Shown: positions 36,739 through 48,397 of the stretch, in pieces | How the letters are laid out: the number at the start of each line of letters is the position of its first letter | How positions within the stretch are numbered: the stretch's first letter is position 1 | NCBI RefSeq assembly: GCF_026262505.1 | Contig: NC_067208.1 | Coordinates: forward strand, 1,550,001 to 1,614,000 | Reading direction: 5' to 3' | From: Trichomonas vaginalis G3 | Lineage: Eukaryota > Parabasalia > Trichomonadida > Trichomonadidae | DNA: 64,000 nt | Notes under the pieces: model-generated | Told to the model about the DNA's origin: nothing | What the model saw: only the letters and a program-made list of their open reading frames with translations | Databases searched by the model: none | Made by a program: the position numbers and the translations under genes

Positions 36739-37157
36739 CAATTTTCAAAAATGGATAAAGACTTATAGCCAAGTCTTGATATCATGCAGGGAGAATATAC
36801 ATTGATAAGCAATTATATTTTATAGTAGTAGTATTCAGAAATTCTTACAATTTACAATACAATTTTCAAAAATGGATAAAGACTAATAGCCAAGTCTTGA
36901 TATCATGCAGGGAGAATATACATTGATAAGCAATTATATTTTATAGTAGTAGTATTCAGAAATTCTTACAATTTACAATACAATTTTCAAAAATGGATAA
37001 AGACTAATAGCCAAGTCTTGATATCATGCAGGGAGAATATACATTGATAAGCAATTATATTTTATAGTAGTAGTATTCAGAAATTCTTACAATTTACAAT
37101 ACAATTTTCAAAAATGGATAAAGACCAATAGCCAAGTCTTGATATCATGCAGGGAGA
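36739..37157. repeat. 121-bp tandem repeat, about 3.4 copies
   Basis: Starts at 36739, 36860, 36981 and 37102, nearly identical units. Confidence 0.9.
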
Positions 37158-37366
37158 CTCTCTACAAATACAAAAATTGATTATCATAAGGAAATACAAA
37201 TTTATCAATTTTCATGTGAAAATTACATAAATTTGTTCTCCAATAAATAGCAATAATACTTTGAATGTTATATTAAGTAATATAGCTTCAGGTAAATAAG
37301 CTTACACTTCAAAAATATACTGTTTATTCATTAATTTTAAAAAAAGTCCAAATTATCTAATCTTGC

Positions 37367-37636
37367 TTACTCTTCCTTTAAACTTCTTTGTGCCAAATTT
37401 AATATTGTCTTCAAAGATGGAATAAGGATATTAGGTTCAATCCTTCGGCTTTCGACAATTTCCAAAATGTGTTGAATTAATTTCAAACATTCATCGTGTT
37501 TTGAAGCTCTTTGCTCAACAATCTGATTACCTGCCCTTGTAAGAATTCTTACTGCTCTATCTTCATTCAAAACATTAGCGACTTGAACCTTAATAATCGC
37601 ATTTGGAATCACAACAGTGATGAGAGTTATGACGAT
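37367..37636 (-). pseudogene. Gene fragment just inside a MULE terminal repeat
   Basis: A minus-strand frame with no ATG reads from the inner end of the MULE repeat into VVIPNAIIKVQVANVLNEDR...AQRSLKEE and stops at 37367. It is helical and Ile/Leu-rich, like a fragment of an alpha-solenoid protein. It has no transposase character. It may be a host gene piece captured by a MULE, but could also be a host gene whose start was replaced. Confidence 0.4.
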
Positions 37637-37850
37637 ATAAAAAAATATTTTATTATACTCATTCGAAATTAAAAATAATAAAATTTATATATATTAATTT
37701 CATTAAATCAAGGTTAAAAATCTCACCGGAAAAATAACCTCAGTGTGATAAATTTATCACCGGAAAAATTTACAATAAGGTTAATACCGAAAATATCGAA
37801 AAATAAACATTTAAGGTTAATTTAAGAGTATGCACTTTTGTCACCTACTC
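37637..37850. repeat. MULE terminal repeat (inverted relative to 53955-54167)
   Basis: About 214 bp match the reverse complement of 53955-54167, including TCTCACCGGAAAAATAACC, GTGTGATAAATTTATCACCG and GTATGCACTTTTGTCACC. The outer edge is at 37850, so the element it belonged to lies to the left. It ends 33 bp before the start of the 37884 gene. Confidence 0.85.
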
Positions 37851-37883
37851 CTAAATTTAGCAATTCTGTCACTTTTTAAAAAT

Positions 37884-38960
37884 ATGGATAATATTCTTCC
37901 ATTTATTGTGAAAATTCTTTCCCAACCATTCTCTAAAGAAGAATTTAATCAATTTATGGATGCAATCTGGGAGATTAAAGAAGATCAAACTGCTGAGGTC
38001 TTATTTCATATATGCAATCAGTTTTCATATCTTCAATTTTTTAATAATTTACCATCAAGTTATATTCAAACCGATAATGAATTCGAATTCATTGGATTTT
38101 TATGCAATGATCAAAGAATTCTAGACGAATTTATAAATTCCTCATTTCTCAATAACTTTTCGTTTAATTTATTCTACAAATTTGACACTAATATTCAGAA
38201 TGGAATAATTCAATCGTTTAATTCACAAATAAAAGAAGAATCAGACAAATTCAAAATAATAAATCTAATTATTAACCAAATACCAAAAAATTGCGTGATA
38301 TCCGAAATACTATTATCATTTATAAATACACACAGGGAGTTTTTGCTTCCATCAAGAGCTGCGGAAATTTTTATAAACGTTATTTCAAATCTTAGTGATG
38401 AGACAAGTTACAATGAAGAAAACGTTATTAATATTTACAATATGTTTACGAGAGAATGTGACAAATTACTAATTGAAAATGAAAAATCAATACAAGAAAT
38501 ATTTTCAAACAAACAGGCAATATCAAAGAAAATTCATTTAATGGGTTATACGATTCTCAGATCAGATTACAAAACGGTTATTTTAGAGCGCCTTTTCGCG
38601 GAATTTGGAAATACAAATGCAGATTTGTTAGCTAATCTAATACTCACGAATTGTATTTGGAAAAGCGATATTCTGCAATACGTTTTGGAAAACTTTGAGC
38701 CATCTCAAGTAACAAATAAATTACTTTTATTCAGAATTTCCAATAAATTCTCAGTTTCAATGCACACATTAAGTATCCATCGTTTTGTAAACAAGATACT
38801 CGAGATTTCAATCAAGATTTACTTTACAGACGAAAGTTTGCAAAACGAAAGATTAGAATTCGTTATCAAAACAATTTTAGATACAAAAGAAGAATATTTA
38901 GAATATGTACCAAAAGAACTAATTAAAAGATTAAAAATTACAGCAATGAAGATGAAATAA
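37884..38960 (+). CDS. Host helical-repeat protein, unknown function
   Basis: A 358-aa, Asn/Ile/Phe-rich, all-helical protein with repeated helix-turn-helix pairs, in the style of HEAT/ARM solenoids. No signal peptide or membrane span. I chose the ATG at 37884 because the longer frame starts inside the MULE repeat, and because TCACTTTTTAAAAATATGG looks like a Trichomonas initiator placed 15 nt before it. No family recognised. The MULE insertion immediately upstream may have replaced its promoter region. Confidence 0.65.
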   Translation: MDNILPFIVKILSQPFSKEEFNQFMDAIWEIKEDQTAEVLFHICNQFSYLQFFNNLPSSYIQTDNEFEFIGFLCNDQRILDEFINSSFLNNFSFNLFYKFDTNIQNGIIQSFNSQIKEESDKFKIINLIINQIPKNCVISEILLSFINTHREFLLPSRAAEIFINVISNLSDETSYNEENVINIYNMFTRECDKLLIENEKSIQEIFSNKQAISKKIHLMGYTILRSDYKTVILERLFAEFGNTNADLLANLILTNCIWKSDILQYVLENFEPSQVTNKLLLFRISNKFSVSMHTLSIHRFVNKILEISIKIYFTDESLQNERLEFVIKTILDTKEEYLEYVPKELIKRLKITAMKMK

Positions 38961-39040
38961 GCAAATTATAATGATATAATTTTTTAATATGAATAAATAT
39001 TTGAGTGGATAGAAATCATATAAAGAATGAGGAACTTGAT

Positions 39041-39740
39041 AAGTGCTTGTGATCAGACAAATCTGTTTTTCAATAAGACATCTTAGAAAAAAAATTGTAA
39101 TTTGACTATTTCAATATCATAAACACATTTCTATTGTTATAAAAGTCTTAAGTGCTTGTGATCAGACAAATCTGTTTTTCAATAAGACATCTTAGAAAAA
39201 AAAATTGTAATTTGACTATTTCAATATCATAAACACATTTCTATTGTTATAAAAGTCTTAAGTGCTTGTGATCAGACAAATCTGTTTTTCAATAAGACAT
39301 CTTAGAAAAAAAAATTGTAATTTGACTATTTCAATATCATAAACACATTTCTATTGTTATAAAAGTCTTAAGTGCTTGTGATCAGACAAATCTGTTTTTC
39401 AATAAGACATCTTAGAAAAAAAATTGTAATTTGACTATTTCAATATCATAAACACATTTCTATTGTTATAAAAGTCTTAAGTGCTTGTGATCAGACAAAT
39501 CTGTTTTTCAATAAGACATCTTAGAAAAAAAAATTGTAATTTGACTATTTCAATATCATAAACACATTTCTATTGTTATAAAAGTCTTAAGTGCTTGTGA
39601 TCAGACAAATCTGTTTTTCAATAAGACATCTTAGAAAAAAAAATTGTAATTTGACTATTTCAATATCATAAACACATTTCTATTGTTATAAAAGTCTTAA
39701 GTGCTTGTGATCAGACAAATCTGTTTTTCAATAAGACATT
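39041..39740. repeat. 109-110-bp satellite, about 6.4 copies
   Basis: Units start at 39041, 39150, 39260, 39370, 39479, 39589 and 39699 (partial). Length varies only in the poly-A tract after CATCTTAG. A single inverted copy lies at 28482-28605. Confidence 0.93.
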
Positions 39741-41141
39741 CTGATTCAAAACTTTAAATTATATCTCTACCTTATATCAATCTCTCTTTTTCCATATAAT
39801 ATTAAAGCAAACAATGCCTTCCCTACTTAATTTTACTATTTTATTTTCAATTAATTTCATATTCTTTTATCATTCACCTTTCTCAATATTTCTAAACACA
39901 ACTTCACAGTACATTACATTTAATCATCACTTTCATCTTATCATAAATTTATTTTTTTAATCTTTATCTTTTTTATTTCTTTATTATTTTCTTCTTCATT
40001 TAATATCTTATTTCATCTTTCACCATCTTTTTAATATTACCTATTGTTAACTCTTTATAATAATCTCATTCTGCAATTTTCATAAATACATTTTCATATA
40101 AAATCTTCTCAATTCATTTCAAACCCATTCAAAAATAAAATTGTGAAATATTAATATACTATATAAAACTAATATTTTATAATTCATTATTTTTTTGAAT
40201 ACTTCTCAATTTTTTCTTATTCAATTTTTACTAAATAATTTCTCATTTTCTTTTTATTCTTATTCATTCTACATGCTGTTACTAGTTTACATATCATTAG
40301 CCGAAAAGATAATCATATAACAATCTTACCACATGCTAAATTTTTGATACATATGATTATTTTGAAATTTAAGAAATCGATTTCAAACATTCTAATAATG
40401 TCATAATGCAATCAGACAAATCCCAATTATTATAAACACTATAACATCGATTTTGACTTTAATTTTGAAATCGATAAAATATCTAGAAGATAAAAACTCA
40501 TATATTTTGAGTGTAAACCTATTCAATTGTATTTTACCAAAGGATATAGATTCATTCACGAACTTAAATAAGTGTTCACTACATTAAATTCTCATTATTT
40601 AAAATCTGATTATTTGGCTTGTTCTTTAAAATCAAGTTTAAGGCCTACCATAGTGTGACAGGTACATTGCTAGAGACTATACTACAAGTTGGGCTATTTT
40701 AATTATAAATTAAAATAATAATTTGCATTCGCATTACACATCCTAAGTCCAAATCAAACTTGACCGATATGTAATGATAGCTAATAATATATACTTCAAT
40801 GCTATATAAATGAATACCATTAGAAACAAATATAAAGAAAGATATGAATTTTTTAAATTTTCACTTCACCTAAAATCATTCCGATCCGTAAAGTATTGAA
40901 ATCTATCCCGATTAATCGGGATAAAATTGAATGAGTTGATCCCATTTTCCCGATCAATCCCGATGCCAAAAGATAAGTCACAGAGAAAACCTATAAAGTT
41001 CACCTTGACTATTTTTGAAAAAATAATCGTTAAATCTTATTGTCATCCAAATGTATTATTCTGAAATTTGGATAGAACTAATGTAACAAATGTTATCGCG
41101 AACGATCGGAATGTAAATTTTTTTGGTCAAAAAAAATTTAA
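39741..41141. other. AT-rich DNA, no gene; TCCCGAT element at 40880-40965
   Basis: No coding sequence recognised. At 40880-40965 lies the inverted relative of the 27521-27612 multi-palindrome (ATCCCGATTAATCGGGAT and three further TCCCGAT/ATCGGGA sites). Confidence 0.55.
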
Positions 41142-41306
41142 ATGACTAACCAGGTCTTTGACTACCTTGGTGTTTCAGATCCAGTAGGTTGGCTTATCAT
41201 TATCCTCATTCTCGTACACATCATCATTGGTGTGGGTATCTTTATTTATGTTGGAAATCAAGATGCTAAATTCCGCAACCGCAGGAAATACCAGAAACTT
41301 GAGTAA
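41142..41306 (+). CDS. Small single-pass membrane protein (54 aa)
   Basis: A short polar N-terminus (MTNQVFDYLGVSDP), one strong membrane span at about 17-38 (WLIIILILVHIIIGVGIFIY) and a basic tail (KFRNRRKYQKLE). Its codon use is less AT-biased than the surroundings, and the basic tail after the span suggests cytoplasmic C-terminus orientation. It may be a tail-anchored or micropeptide-type host protein. No family recognised. Confidence 0.6.
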   Translation: MTNQVFDYLGVSDPVGWLIIILILVHIIIGVGIFIYVGNQDAKFRNRRKYQKLE

Positions 41307-41783
41307 AGTATTACACGACTAATTCTACTTACTTTACCAATATTTTGCTTTATTTGAATAAAAAAATTACTATTCTACATATGGATAAACGTTTTATCAA
41401 GAGTTACTGCTCTAACTATGCTTTCTTAAAAATTCACTCTTACTTAAAGAGTATTACCAAATCACTCAAATATACTTTGAATCGATAAAAAAAATAAAAA
41501 TCAGAAAGTTAGCTGTTTTATGTAAATTAGATTATTTGACTTAGTTTAGTTTTAATAAGAATAGTTGAATCATATACTTCATTGAACGAAAAGCAAAAAT
41601 TTGATAAAAATTCATTATTCCATTGTTTCCTGCTATCATTTGCGATTTTTCATATTTTAGGAAGAGCCGAATATTGCAAGCTTAGTAACAGAGATATTTC
41701 TAATGATTTCATTGAGCGCTCAATGTAATGTAAAAAACATGCTTTAAATAAGAAAAAATAACTAAAGTAGTCTGAACATCAAT

Positions 41784-43250
41784 ATGAATTATGTCAAAAT
41801 TATTCTCCGAAGAAAAAAACGGCTGCGTTTTGTAAACACTAGTTTTATGCAGTCTAAGGGCTCGAATCGAATCCCTGACGGCAAAAACCATAAGAATTCT
41901 AAAAAAGGAGATGAGAAACCTGAAGTTTTGTCCAAAAAACAAAGCAATGGCTCGACATCTCGTCATAAATTATCAGTTAATCGTATTTTGGAGTCTCAAC
42001 AACAAATGCGAGCACTGGAGGCTTCCAATGGGAAACTCCATGTAAGCAATACAGGAGTTATTGAAATTAACCAAATGATAGCTGATAACGATAATAATTC
42101 AGCGGCAAACAGCAATTTTCAGACGTCTCCGTCTAATGCTAAGCATTTTGGAACTAGTAAGTATCTAGAAACTACTTCAGAAGATTCACAAAACTCAAGT
42201 GATTTTACTTTGCCAGAAGCAAAGCATCAAAAGCCAAAAGCCGAGCAAAACATTGTTAACTACAATCAAAGCAAAGAAAATGATTCATCAAATTCCCCAG
42301 AAACGCCTCCGAAAAAGGCAAAGGCTTCTTTACCAAAACCGCCTCCTGAAATACAGAAAAGAGCAAACCAGAGATCAAGGCAACTCAAATATGCTTCGTC
42401 AATTTCAGCAGAATCCATTACAAATTCGAATGATAACGATTCTGCTAAACCTGAAAAAGAAAACTGGAATCATGAGCCAGCAGAAAGCATTAGACAAAAA
42501 GTTGAACGTGAATCTAAAGCTTCTGAAAAGCCAAAATCAAATATTAAAAATTCTAACCAAGAAAATTCAAAAATTCCTAATAAAGTCATTACAAAACCAA
42601 AGGTTCGTAAGCATAGATTATCAAGGAATAATAATTCTTCAACAAATTCATCAAATAACGTTTTAGCATCTCCAAACAACAAAAAGGAGAATAAAAACAC
42701 TTTTATATCAGCTTCATCGTCAAATCAGAGTATTCCTTCGCTTAATTCTGAAGATGCACCTCTTCGCGAGCCTACAAAACCTCTTAGAACAAGATCTCGA
42801 AGAAGCCCCGTCAAAAAGAAGCCAACTCAGAAAGATCTGAATGATGATGAGAAGCCAATACCTATTGATGACGATAGTGATGACGAAAAAGAGAAATCGG
42901 CTCAAAAAAGAAATTTATATTTTTTTTCTGAAGCAAGTGACGAACATAAGCAGCAGAAACTCAAATCTAATCGTCCAGCACCATTAGTTACGTCTTTTCC
43001 TTCGAGAAATAAGAAGACGAGGGAAATTAACGCTGCATTAACAGAAAGAAACGAACAACTTCCTCCAGATCGGTTCGTATTAACAAATGTTGATGCTTTG
43101 ACGAAGAATGGACCCGGGAAAGACTATATTCCACCAGATTGGAACATTTCATGCGTAAAAATACCTGCTCCGAATGATGCTACGTATATCCATAAGAAGC
43201 AATCTACATATTCGATGTCATCCATTATGAATGGCGTCAAAAGAACTTAA
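41784..43250 (+). CDS. Low-complexity Ser/Asn/Lys-rich host protein (488 aa)
   Basis: Mostly disordered: Ser/Asn/Lys/Pro-rich with several basic clusters (RTRSRRSPVKKKP near 330-345) that look like nuclear-localisation signals, and an acidic patch (PIDDDSDDEKEK). The C-terminal 70 residues (LPPDRFVLTNVDALTKNGPGKDYIPPDWN) look folded and may be the conserved part. The start may be the first ATG (41784) or M22. A chromatin- or RNA-associated role is suggested only by composition. Confidence 0.65.
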   Translation: MNYVKIILRRKKRLRFVNTSFMQSKGSNRIPDGKNHKNSKKGDEKPEVLSKKQSNGSTSRHKLSVNRILESQQQMRALEASNGKLHVSNTGVIEINQMIADNDNNSAANSNFQTSPSNAKHFGTSKYLETTSEDSQNSSDFTLPEAKHQKPKAEQNIVNYNQSKENDSSNSPETPPKKAKASLPKPPPEIQKRANQRSRQLKYASSISAESITNSNDNDSAKPEKENWNHEPAESIRQKVERESKASEKPKSNIKNSNQENSKIPNKVITKPKVRKHRLSRNNNSSTNSSNNVLASPNNKKENKNTFISASSSNQSIPSLNSEDAPLREPTKPLRTRSRRSPVKKKPTQKDLNDDEKPIPIDDDSDDEKEKSAQKRNLYFFSEASDEHKQQKLKSNRPAPLVTSFPSRNKKTREINAALTERNEQLPPDRFVLTNVDALTKNGPGKDYIPPDWNISCVKIPAPNDATYIHKKQSTYSMSSIMNGVKRT

Positions 43251-44145
43251 TTTTAATTGTTTATTTGTTTTTTTATAATTTATTTGTGTGTTTATTATAA
43301 ATATTTCTAATAGAAATGATCCTCATTTATTTCTTTATCTTTATTAACTTATTTTCTTATAATTTTAGCTATATCTAATCCAAAAACATGTTGAATAAGA
43401 GCATTTGAATAGATTTCGTTATACACATGGATGTATTGTGGAAAATCTCATATAGACACTAATGCTACTACGAAATTTGAGTCAATATTAATATTATTTT
43501 CGATTTCGTAAATATTTTCCTTATCGCACAACATATACATGTTAGGAATTACCGATAAATCAATATTTCACAGAAAAGTGGTCACTCATTTTCTTAGAAT
43601 TCTAAAATAATCGTCTATAACGAATAAGAGTTCTGAAACAAAGAATCTATTGAACTTTCCATAATGTTGATCGTTAAGGCAGAATGAGCATGAGCTGCCT
43701 GATGCATAATAAAGGGGAAAATACATTCGAATTTTTTCTAATCGTTACAAAAAAATCTCAGGAAGTAATTTTTTTATTACAGTGTAAATGTCTAAAATCG
43801 ATTGGATGGTGAGTGCTTTCATATTATATCACAATTGTTGAAATATCTCAATTTCCTATCTATCTCCTGAATTTTCCATTTTTCATTTGAAAATAGGGTG
43901 GTTATTTTCAAAGTTGAAAAGGACGATAAATATCTTTTATACTTTTTGTCATTAGTCAAGCATCATATATAACAACCGTGAATTTAAGGATATCAAATTG
44001 AATTGCTATCGTTGAAAAACAACAGTCGTTTTCTCTGTATTAAAAATAACCCCAATAAACGGAAAATAATATCATTTTTGATTAATTCAAATTTGGACCA
44101 AATTGACAGAGAAAAAAAATTTTGGATTTTAAAGTTTTAGGTCGA
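43251..44145. other. AT-rich intergenic DNA
   Basis: No gene, RNA or repeat recognised between the Ser/Asn-rich gene and the phosphorylase gene. Confidence 0.5.
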
Positions 44146-46998
44146 ATGCAAAACGCAAGGCAGAAACGACCTACTATCAGACCTTATTATCCAGATGTTA
44201 AGGTTGCCCCTCGTGGTGTTTTTAACTCGACAATTTCATCTTTACAACGAAATATCAGTAAAGCTGAAGGACCAGAACACGAAGAAGCACGCCACGACTT
44301 ACTGTGGAAGCTGATGGGTAACTACATACCAGCAGATAAAAATGCAATACAGCAATCCTTCGTAAACCATTTTGAATATACAATTGCAAGATCAAGATTC
44401 AACTACGACTCATTTTCAGCATATCTTGCAGCGTCGTATTCCATAAGAGACAGACTGATAGAGCTATTCAATGATACGCAGGAGTTCTTCGTCTCTTCCA
44501 GAGCAAAGCAAGTTTATTATGTTTCCGCTGAATTCTTAGTTGGCAGGTTTTTGAGGAACGCCCTGCTTAACCTCGAGTTGGAAGATCTATACAGAGACAG
44601 CTTGGCCGAACTTGACGTTTCTTTAGATGATATTTATAATGAAGAGTACGATCCTGGCCTCGGAAATGGCGGACTCGGTCGCTTAGCCGCTTGTTTCATG
44701 GATTCTCTCGCGACATTGAACCTTCCTGGCTGGGGGTATGGTTTAATGTACTCATTTGGCATGTTCAAGCAGAAAATTGCCGCTGATGGTTCGCAAATCG
44801 AAATTCCCGATTACTGGCTCAATTTCGGTGATCCATGGAGAATTCGAAAGGACACGATTACACATCAAGTACAATTTTACGGTCGTACAGAGAATGGCGT
44901 CTGGAAACCATCACTTACAGTCAACGCTGTTGCCAATGACTTCTTAATTCCTGGCTTTGGAACAGATAATACCTTAGCTTTACGATTATGGTCATCAAAA
45001 CCAACAATAGAGCTCGATGAAGAGAAATTCCGTGGTGGTGATTACTACGACGCCATTTCCATGAAGCAACGCTGTGAAAATCTTACATCAGTTCTTTATC
45101 CTAACGATAATACATATGAAGGCAAAGAAATGAGGCTCATGCAAGAGTATTTCATGTCATCGGCGTCATTGCAAGACATTATCAGAAGAATAAAGAACAA
45201 TTACAAGGCAGATATCCATGATTTTCCAAAATACGCCGCAATTCAATTGAACGATACACATCCGGCCATCATGGTGGCAGAATTACTCAGAATTCTTATC
45301 GACCAAGAGAAAATTCCGTTCATTGAAGCTTTAGACATCACAAAACAAGTTTTTTCATATACTTGCCATACATTGATGCCAGAAGCCCTCGAGAAATGGG
45401 AAATACCATTATTCCAGAACATGTTGCCTCGTCATCTTGAAATAATTTACGAATTAAATCAATATTTTCTTGATGATATCAGAAGTCGCTACAGATTCCC
45501 AGTCGAAGTCATCAGGAACCTTTCGATTATAGAGGAATCCAATCCGAAAAAGGTAAGAATGGCCAATTTGGCCGTAATCGGCTCTCATATGGTAAATGGA
45601 GTCGCCGCAATTCACACAGAGCTCATGAAACAGAACGTATTCAAAGACTTCTACACTCTCGAGCCGAGAAAGTTCGTAAACAAGACAAATGGAGTTACGG
45701 TACGAAGATGGCTTCATCATTGCAATCCAGCGTTATCAGCCATCATCACAAGAGTCTGTGGAAATGAATCATGGGCTCTGAACGCGGAAGGATTGACAGA
45801 ATTAAGAAATAAAGTTGATGATCTCAATTTCTTGAGGGAATGGCAATCAATTAAGCTCTCCAACAAGCTTAAACTGGCCGAACTTGTCCAGAAAACTACA
45901 GGAATCCAGTTAGATCCTGAAAATCAGTTATTTGATATCCAAGTCAAGAGAATTCACGAATACAAACGCCAGCAACTGAATATCTTTTCGATAATTTACA
46001 GATACATCTCATTACTCGAGCTTTCTCCCGAAGAAAGACAAAATATTGTCCCAAGAGCGATGATATTTGGCGGAAAAGCAGCTCCAGGGTATTGGGCAGC
46101 GAAGAAGCTGCTCAAACTCATCAACAACGTTGCAAACGTCATCAACAATGACTCTCGAATTGGAAATTTACTCAAAATAGTTTTCATTCCAAACTACAAC
46201 GTTTCCGCCGCCGAAGTAATCATTCCAGGCACCGATGTATGCGAACAGATCTCTACTGCAGGCACAGAAGCCTCAGGAACTTCGAATATGAAGTTTGCAT
46301 TCAACGGCGCCTTGATTATCGGGACACACGATGGCGCAAACATCGAAATCGGTGACGCCATTGGCAACGAAAACGTTTTCTTCTTCGGAGAACTAGCAGA
46401 AAATGTCGATAGTTACAGATCTTCCCCGAACAAGCCAATTCCTCAAGGATTGAGACGTGTTTTCGATCTGATAAGGACAGGAATCTTCGGAGAACGCAAC
46501 GAATACGAATGTCTCATATATCCGATCGAAAATGGCGACAACTACTTAGTCGCTAAAGACTTTGACGACTACATCGATGCACAGAGACGTTGCGATGACG
46601 TTTTCCGCAGTAAAGATGAATGGACGAGGATGTGCATCACATCTACCGCGAACATGGCCAGATTTTCATCAGATAGGACCATTTCCGAATACGCGGAAGA
46701 AGTCTGGAATATCAAGGAGCACAAATTACCAATTGTGGCTTCTCCTGACGAAATTGCCACGATTCCGACATTCGGAATTGGTTCAATTTCTGGTTCGTTA
46801 CGGAGACACCAGACAGCGCAGATGAAGCCTGGAGAGGTCATGGCCACTGGAGGATACGTTCCAAAGAAAGGATCTTTCGGTTCTTTGACGAAAAGAGATA
46901 AAAACACAAAGGTTGTAATAGGAGTTCCATCTACATTGACTCCGATCAAAGAATCTGACTCAGAACAAGATGATGAAATTCCAATTGACTTCAACTAA
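44146..46998 (+). CDS. Alpha-glucan (glycogen) phosphorylase
   Basis: A 950-aa enzyme that releases glucose 1-phosphate from glycogen with pyridoxal phosphate. Family blocks are clear: YYVSAEFLVGRFLRNALLNL (about 123-142), the GNGGLGRLAACFMDSLATL region, the IQLNDTHPAI block, the VFSYTCHTLMPEALEKW block, IFGGKAAPGY, and the PLP site EASGTSNMKFAFNGAL with Lys near 716, then GTHDGANIE. The first ATG is 44146; the preceding in-frame TTG is not a start. A 60-70-residue Ser/Thr/Lys-rich C-terminal extension beyond the usual end of the enzyme is a possible regulatory tail. Codon use is markedly less AT-biased than in neighbours, as expected for a highly expressed host gene. Confidence 0.97.
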   Translation: MQNARQKRPTIRPYYPDVKVAPRGVFNSTISSLQRNISKAEGPEHEEARHDLLWKLMGNYIPADKNAIQQSFVNHFEYTIARSRFNYDSFSAYLAASYSIRDRLIELFNDTQEFFVSSRAKQVYYVSAEFLVGRFLRNALLNLELEDLYRDSLAELDVSLDDIYNEEYDPGLGNGGLGRLAACFMDSLATLNLPGWGYGLMYSFGMFKQKIAADGSQIEIPDYWLNFGDPWRIRKDTITHQVQFYGRTENGVWKPSLTVNAVANDFLIPGFGTDNTLALRLWSSKPTIELDEEKFRGGDYYDAISMKQRCENLTSVLYPNDNTYEGKEMRLMQEYFMSSASLQDIIRRIKNNYKADIHDFPKYAAIQLNDTHPAIMVAELLRILIDQEKIPFIEALDITKQVFSYTCHTLMPEALEKWEIPLFQNMLPRHLEIIYELNQYFLDDIRSRYRFPVEVIRNLSIIEESNPKKVRMANLAVIGSHMVNGVAAIHTELMKQNVFKDFYTLEPRKFVNKTNGVTVRRWLHHCNPALSAIITRVCGNESWALNAEGLTELRNKVDDLNFLREWQSIKLSNKLKLAELVQKTTGIQLDPENQLFDIQVKRIHEYKRQQLNIFSIIYRYISLLELSPEERQNIVPRAMIFGGKAAPGYWAAKKLLKLINNVANVINNDSRIGNLLKIVFIPNYNVSAAEVIIPGTDVCEQISTAGTEASGTSNMKFAFNGALIIGTHDGANIEIGDAIGNENVFFFGELAENVDSYRSSPNKPIPQGLRRVFDLIRTGIFGERNEYECLIYPIENGDNYLVAKDFDDYIDAQRRCDDVFRSKDEWTRMCITSTANMARFSSDRTISEYAEEVWNIKEHKLPIVASPDEIATIPTFGIGSISGSLRRHQTAQMKPGEVMATGGYVPKKGSFGSLTKRDKNTKVVIGVPSTLTPIKESDSEQDDEIPIDFN

Positions 46999-48397
46999 GA
47001 AAAAAAAATGACTTTTTTGTATTATATTTATTTTTTTGTGTGTGTCTGATGCAATATATTATCAGATTTTGATAATAATTCTTTTATTCAATTTCTATCG
47101 TCACCATATGGAGAGGTCAGGCCCATATCATAAAACATTAAGTTTGGACTTACTAAGACATGTAAGAATTACCTTGTTTGTATAGGGGTATTAAATACTT
47201 TTAGATGCTAAAATCTTCAAAATTAATTTAATTTGATAGTCAAAATATGCACGAAAACGTAAATAAATACGGATCTAGCTCTCACATATCTCTATTTTAA
47301 GCATTGATAAGTATTTCTACATTCTATTTTAAAAAATATTCAAATTTCACAATATTCTTTTCATTGATAATCTACATATTAACGAGAATGATATAACTTT
47401 TCATGTGTTTAGAAGTTCTTAGCTTTAGTACTGTATTGTTGAAAAAATTATTGAAGACTTTTTTCTTTTTGAGAAATTAATGCAATAACCAAAGAGGAAT
47501 TGCATATGCTGCGCACTAAAATTATAGAAATGTCTCTAATTAGACACAAATAGAGATATTCGGAAATCAAAATTTGAAATTTTGATCGAAAACGCTATTT
47601 TCTAATCATTTTTATTTTAACTATATATAAAGTATCTTTTTCTATAATTTATACTTGATGGTTTAAAAGACGTTTAGACTCAAAATTTTACTGCATTTCA
47701 TGTGGTAACTATGCTTTATCACTAACTACCTCCTTGTTTCAACCCTGAACAATATATTATACCTCACAATACAGGTATTACTCCAACAAAATTAGCAATT
47801 TGGCTATTGTCTAAAATTTTCTCAAAGAAAGAGGAGTAAAGTCCCATTTTTAGAATTCGAGCTATATTAGAATGCAACTTAGACAAAAGGTTACAGTTTC
47901 AATACACATATTCAAAAAATTTGCATTCGAAATTTAAGATAAAGTGCAATTTCCAAAAAAGAGTATCGAATCAGTGCACAAATATGCATTTACATGCTTA
48001 CACTAGCTTGCACTAGTATTAATAATTTTGAAATTAATTTTCAAATTATTCCCATACCTTTTGCAAAATTATTATGCTTATGATTCTAAGCATAGTTAAG
48101 CGATCTCGAATTTGAATTGCAAAGAAAAAATAATTAGTAAAAAATTTGTCTATGCATTCTGTATGATGCTACTAACTATATTAGCAGCATACCTAAAATC
48201 TTTTCAATATTTTTGAGGGAATTTGAATGGTACCGGTTGAGAGCTTTTTTAATTAAGGTACTATTTCGATAGAATTTGAATGGTACCCCTTCAATTTTGT
48301 GAGGGACCCCTTTCATTTTTTGAATAGGGTACCTTAAATGAAAAAAGGACCTTAAAAAAATGAAATTTACATTTTTATCAATCTTTTCTCTCTTTTC
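46999..48397. other. AT-rich intergenic DNA
   Basis: No gene seen. GAATTTGAATGGTACC occurs twice about 45 bp apart near 48220-48290. Confidence 0.5.
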
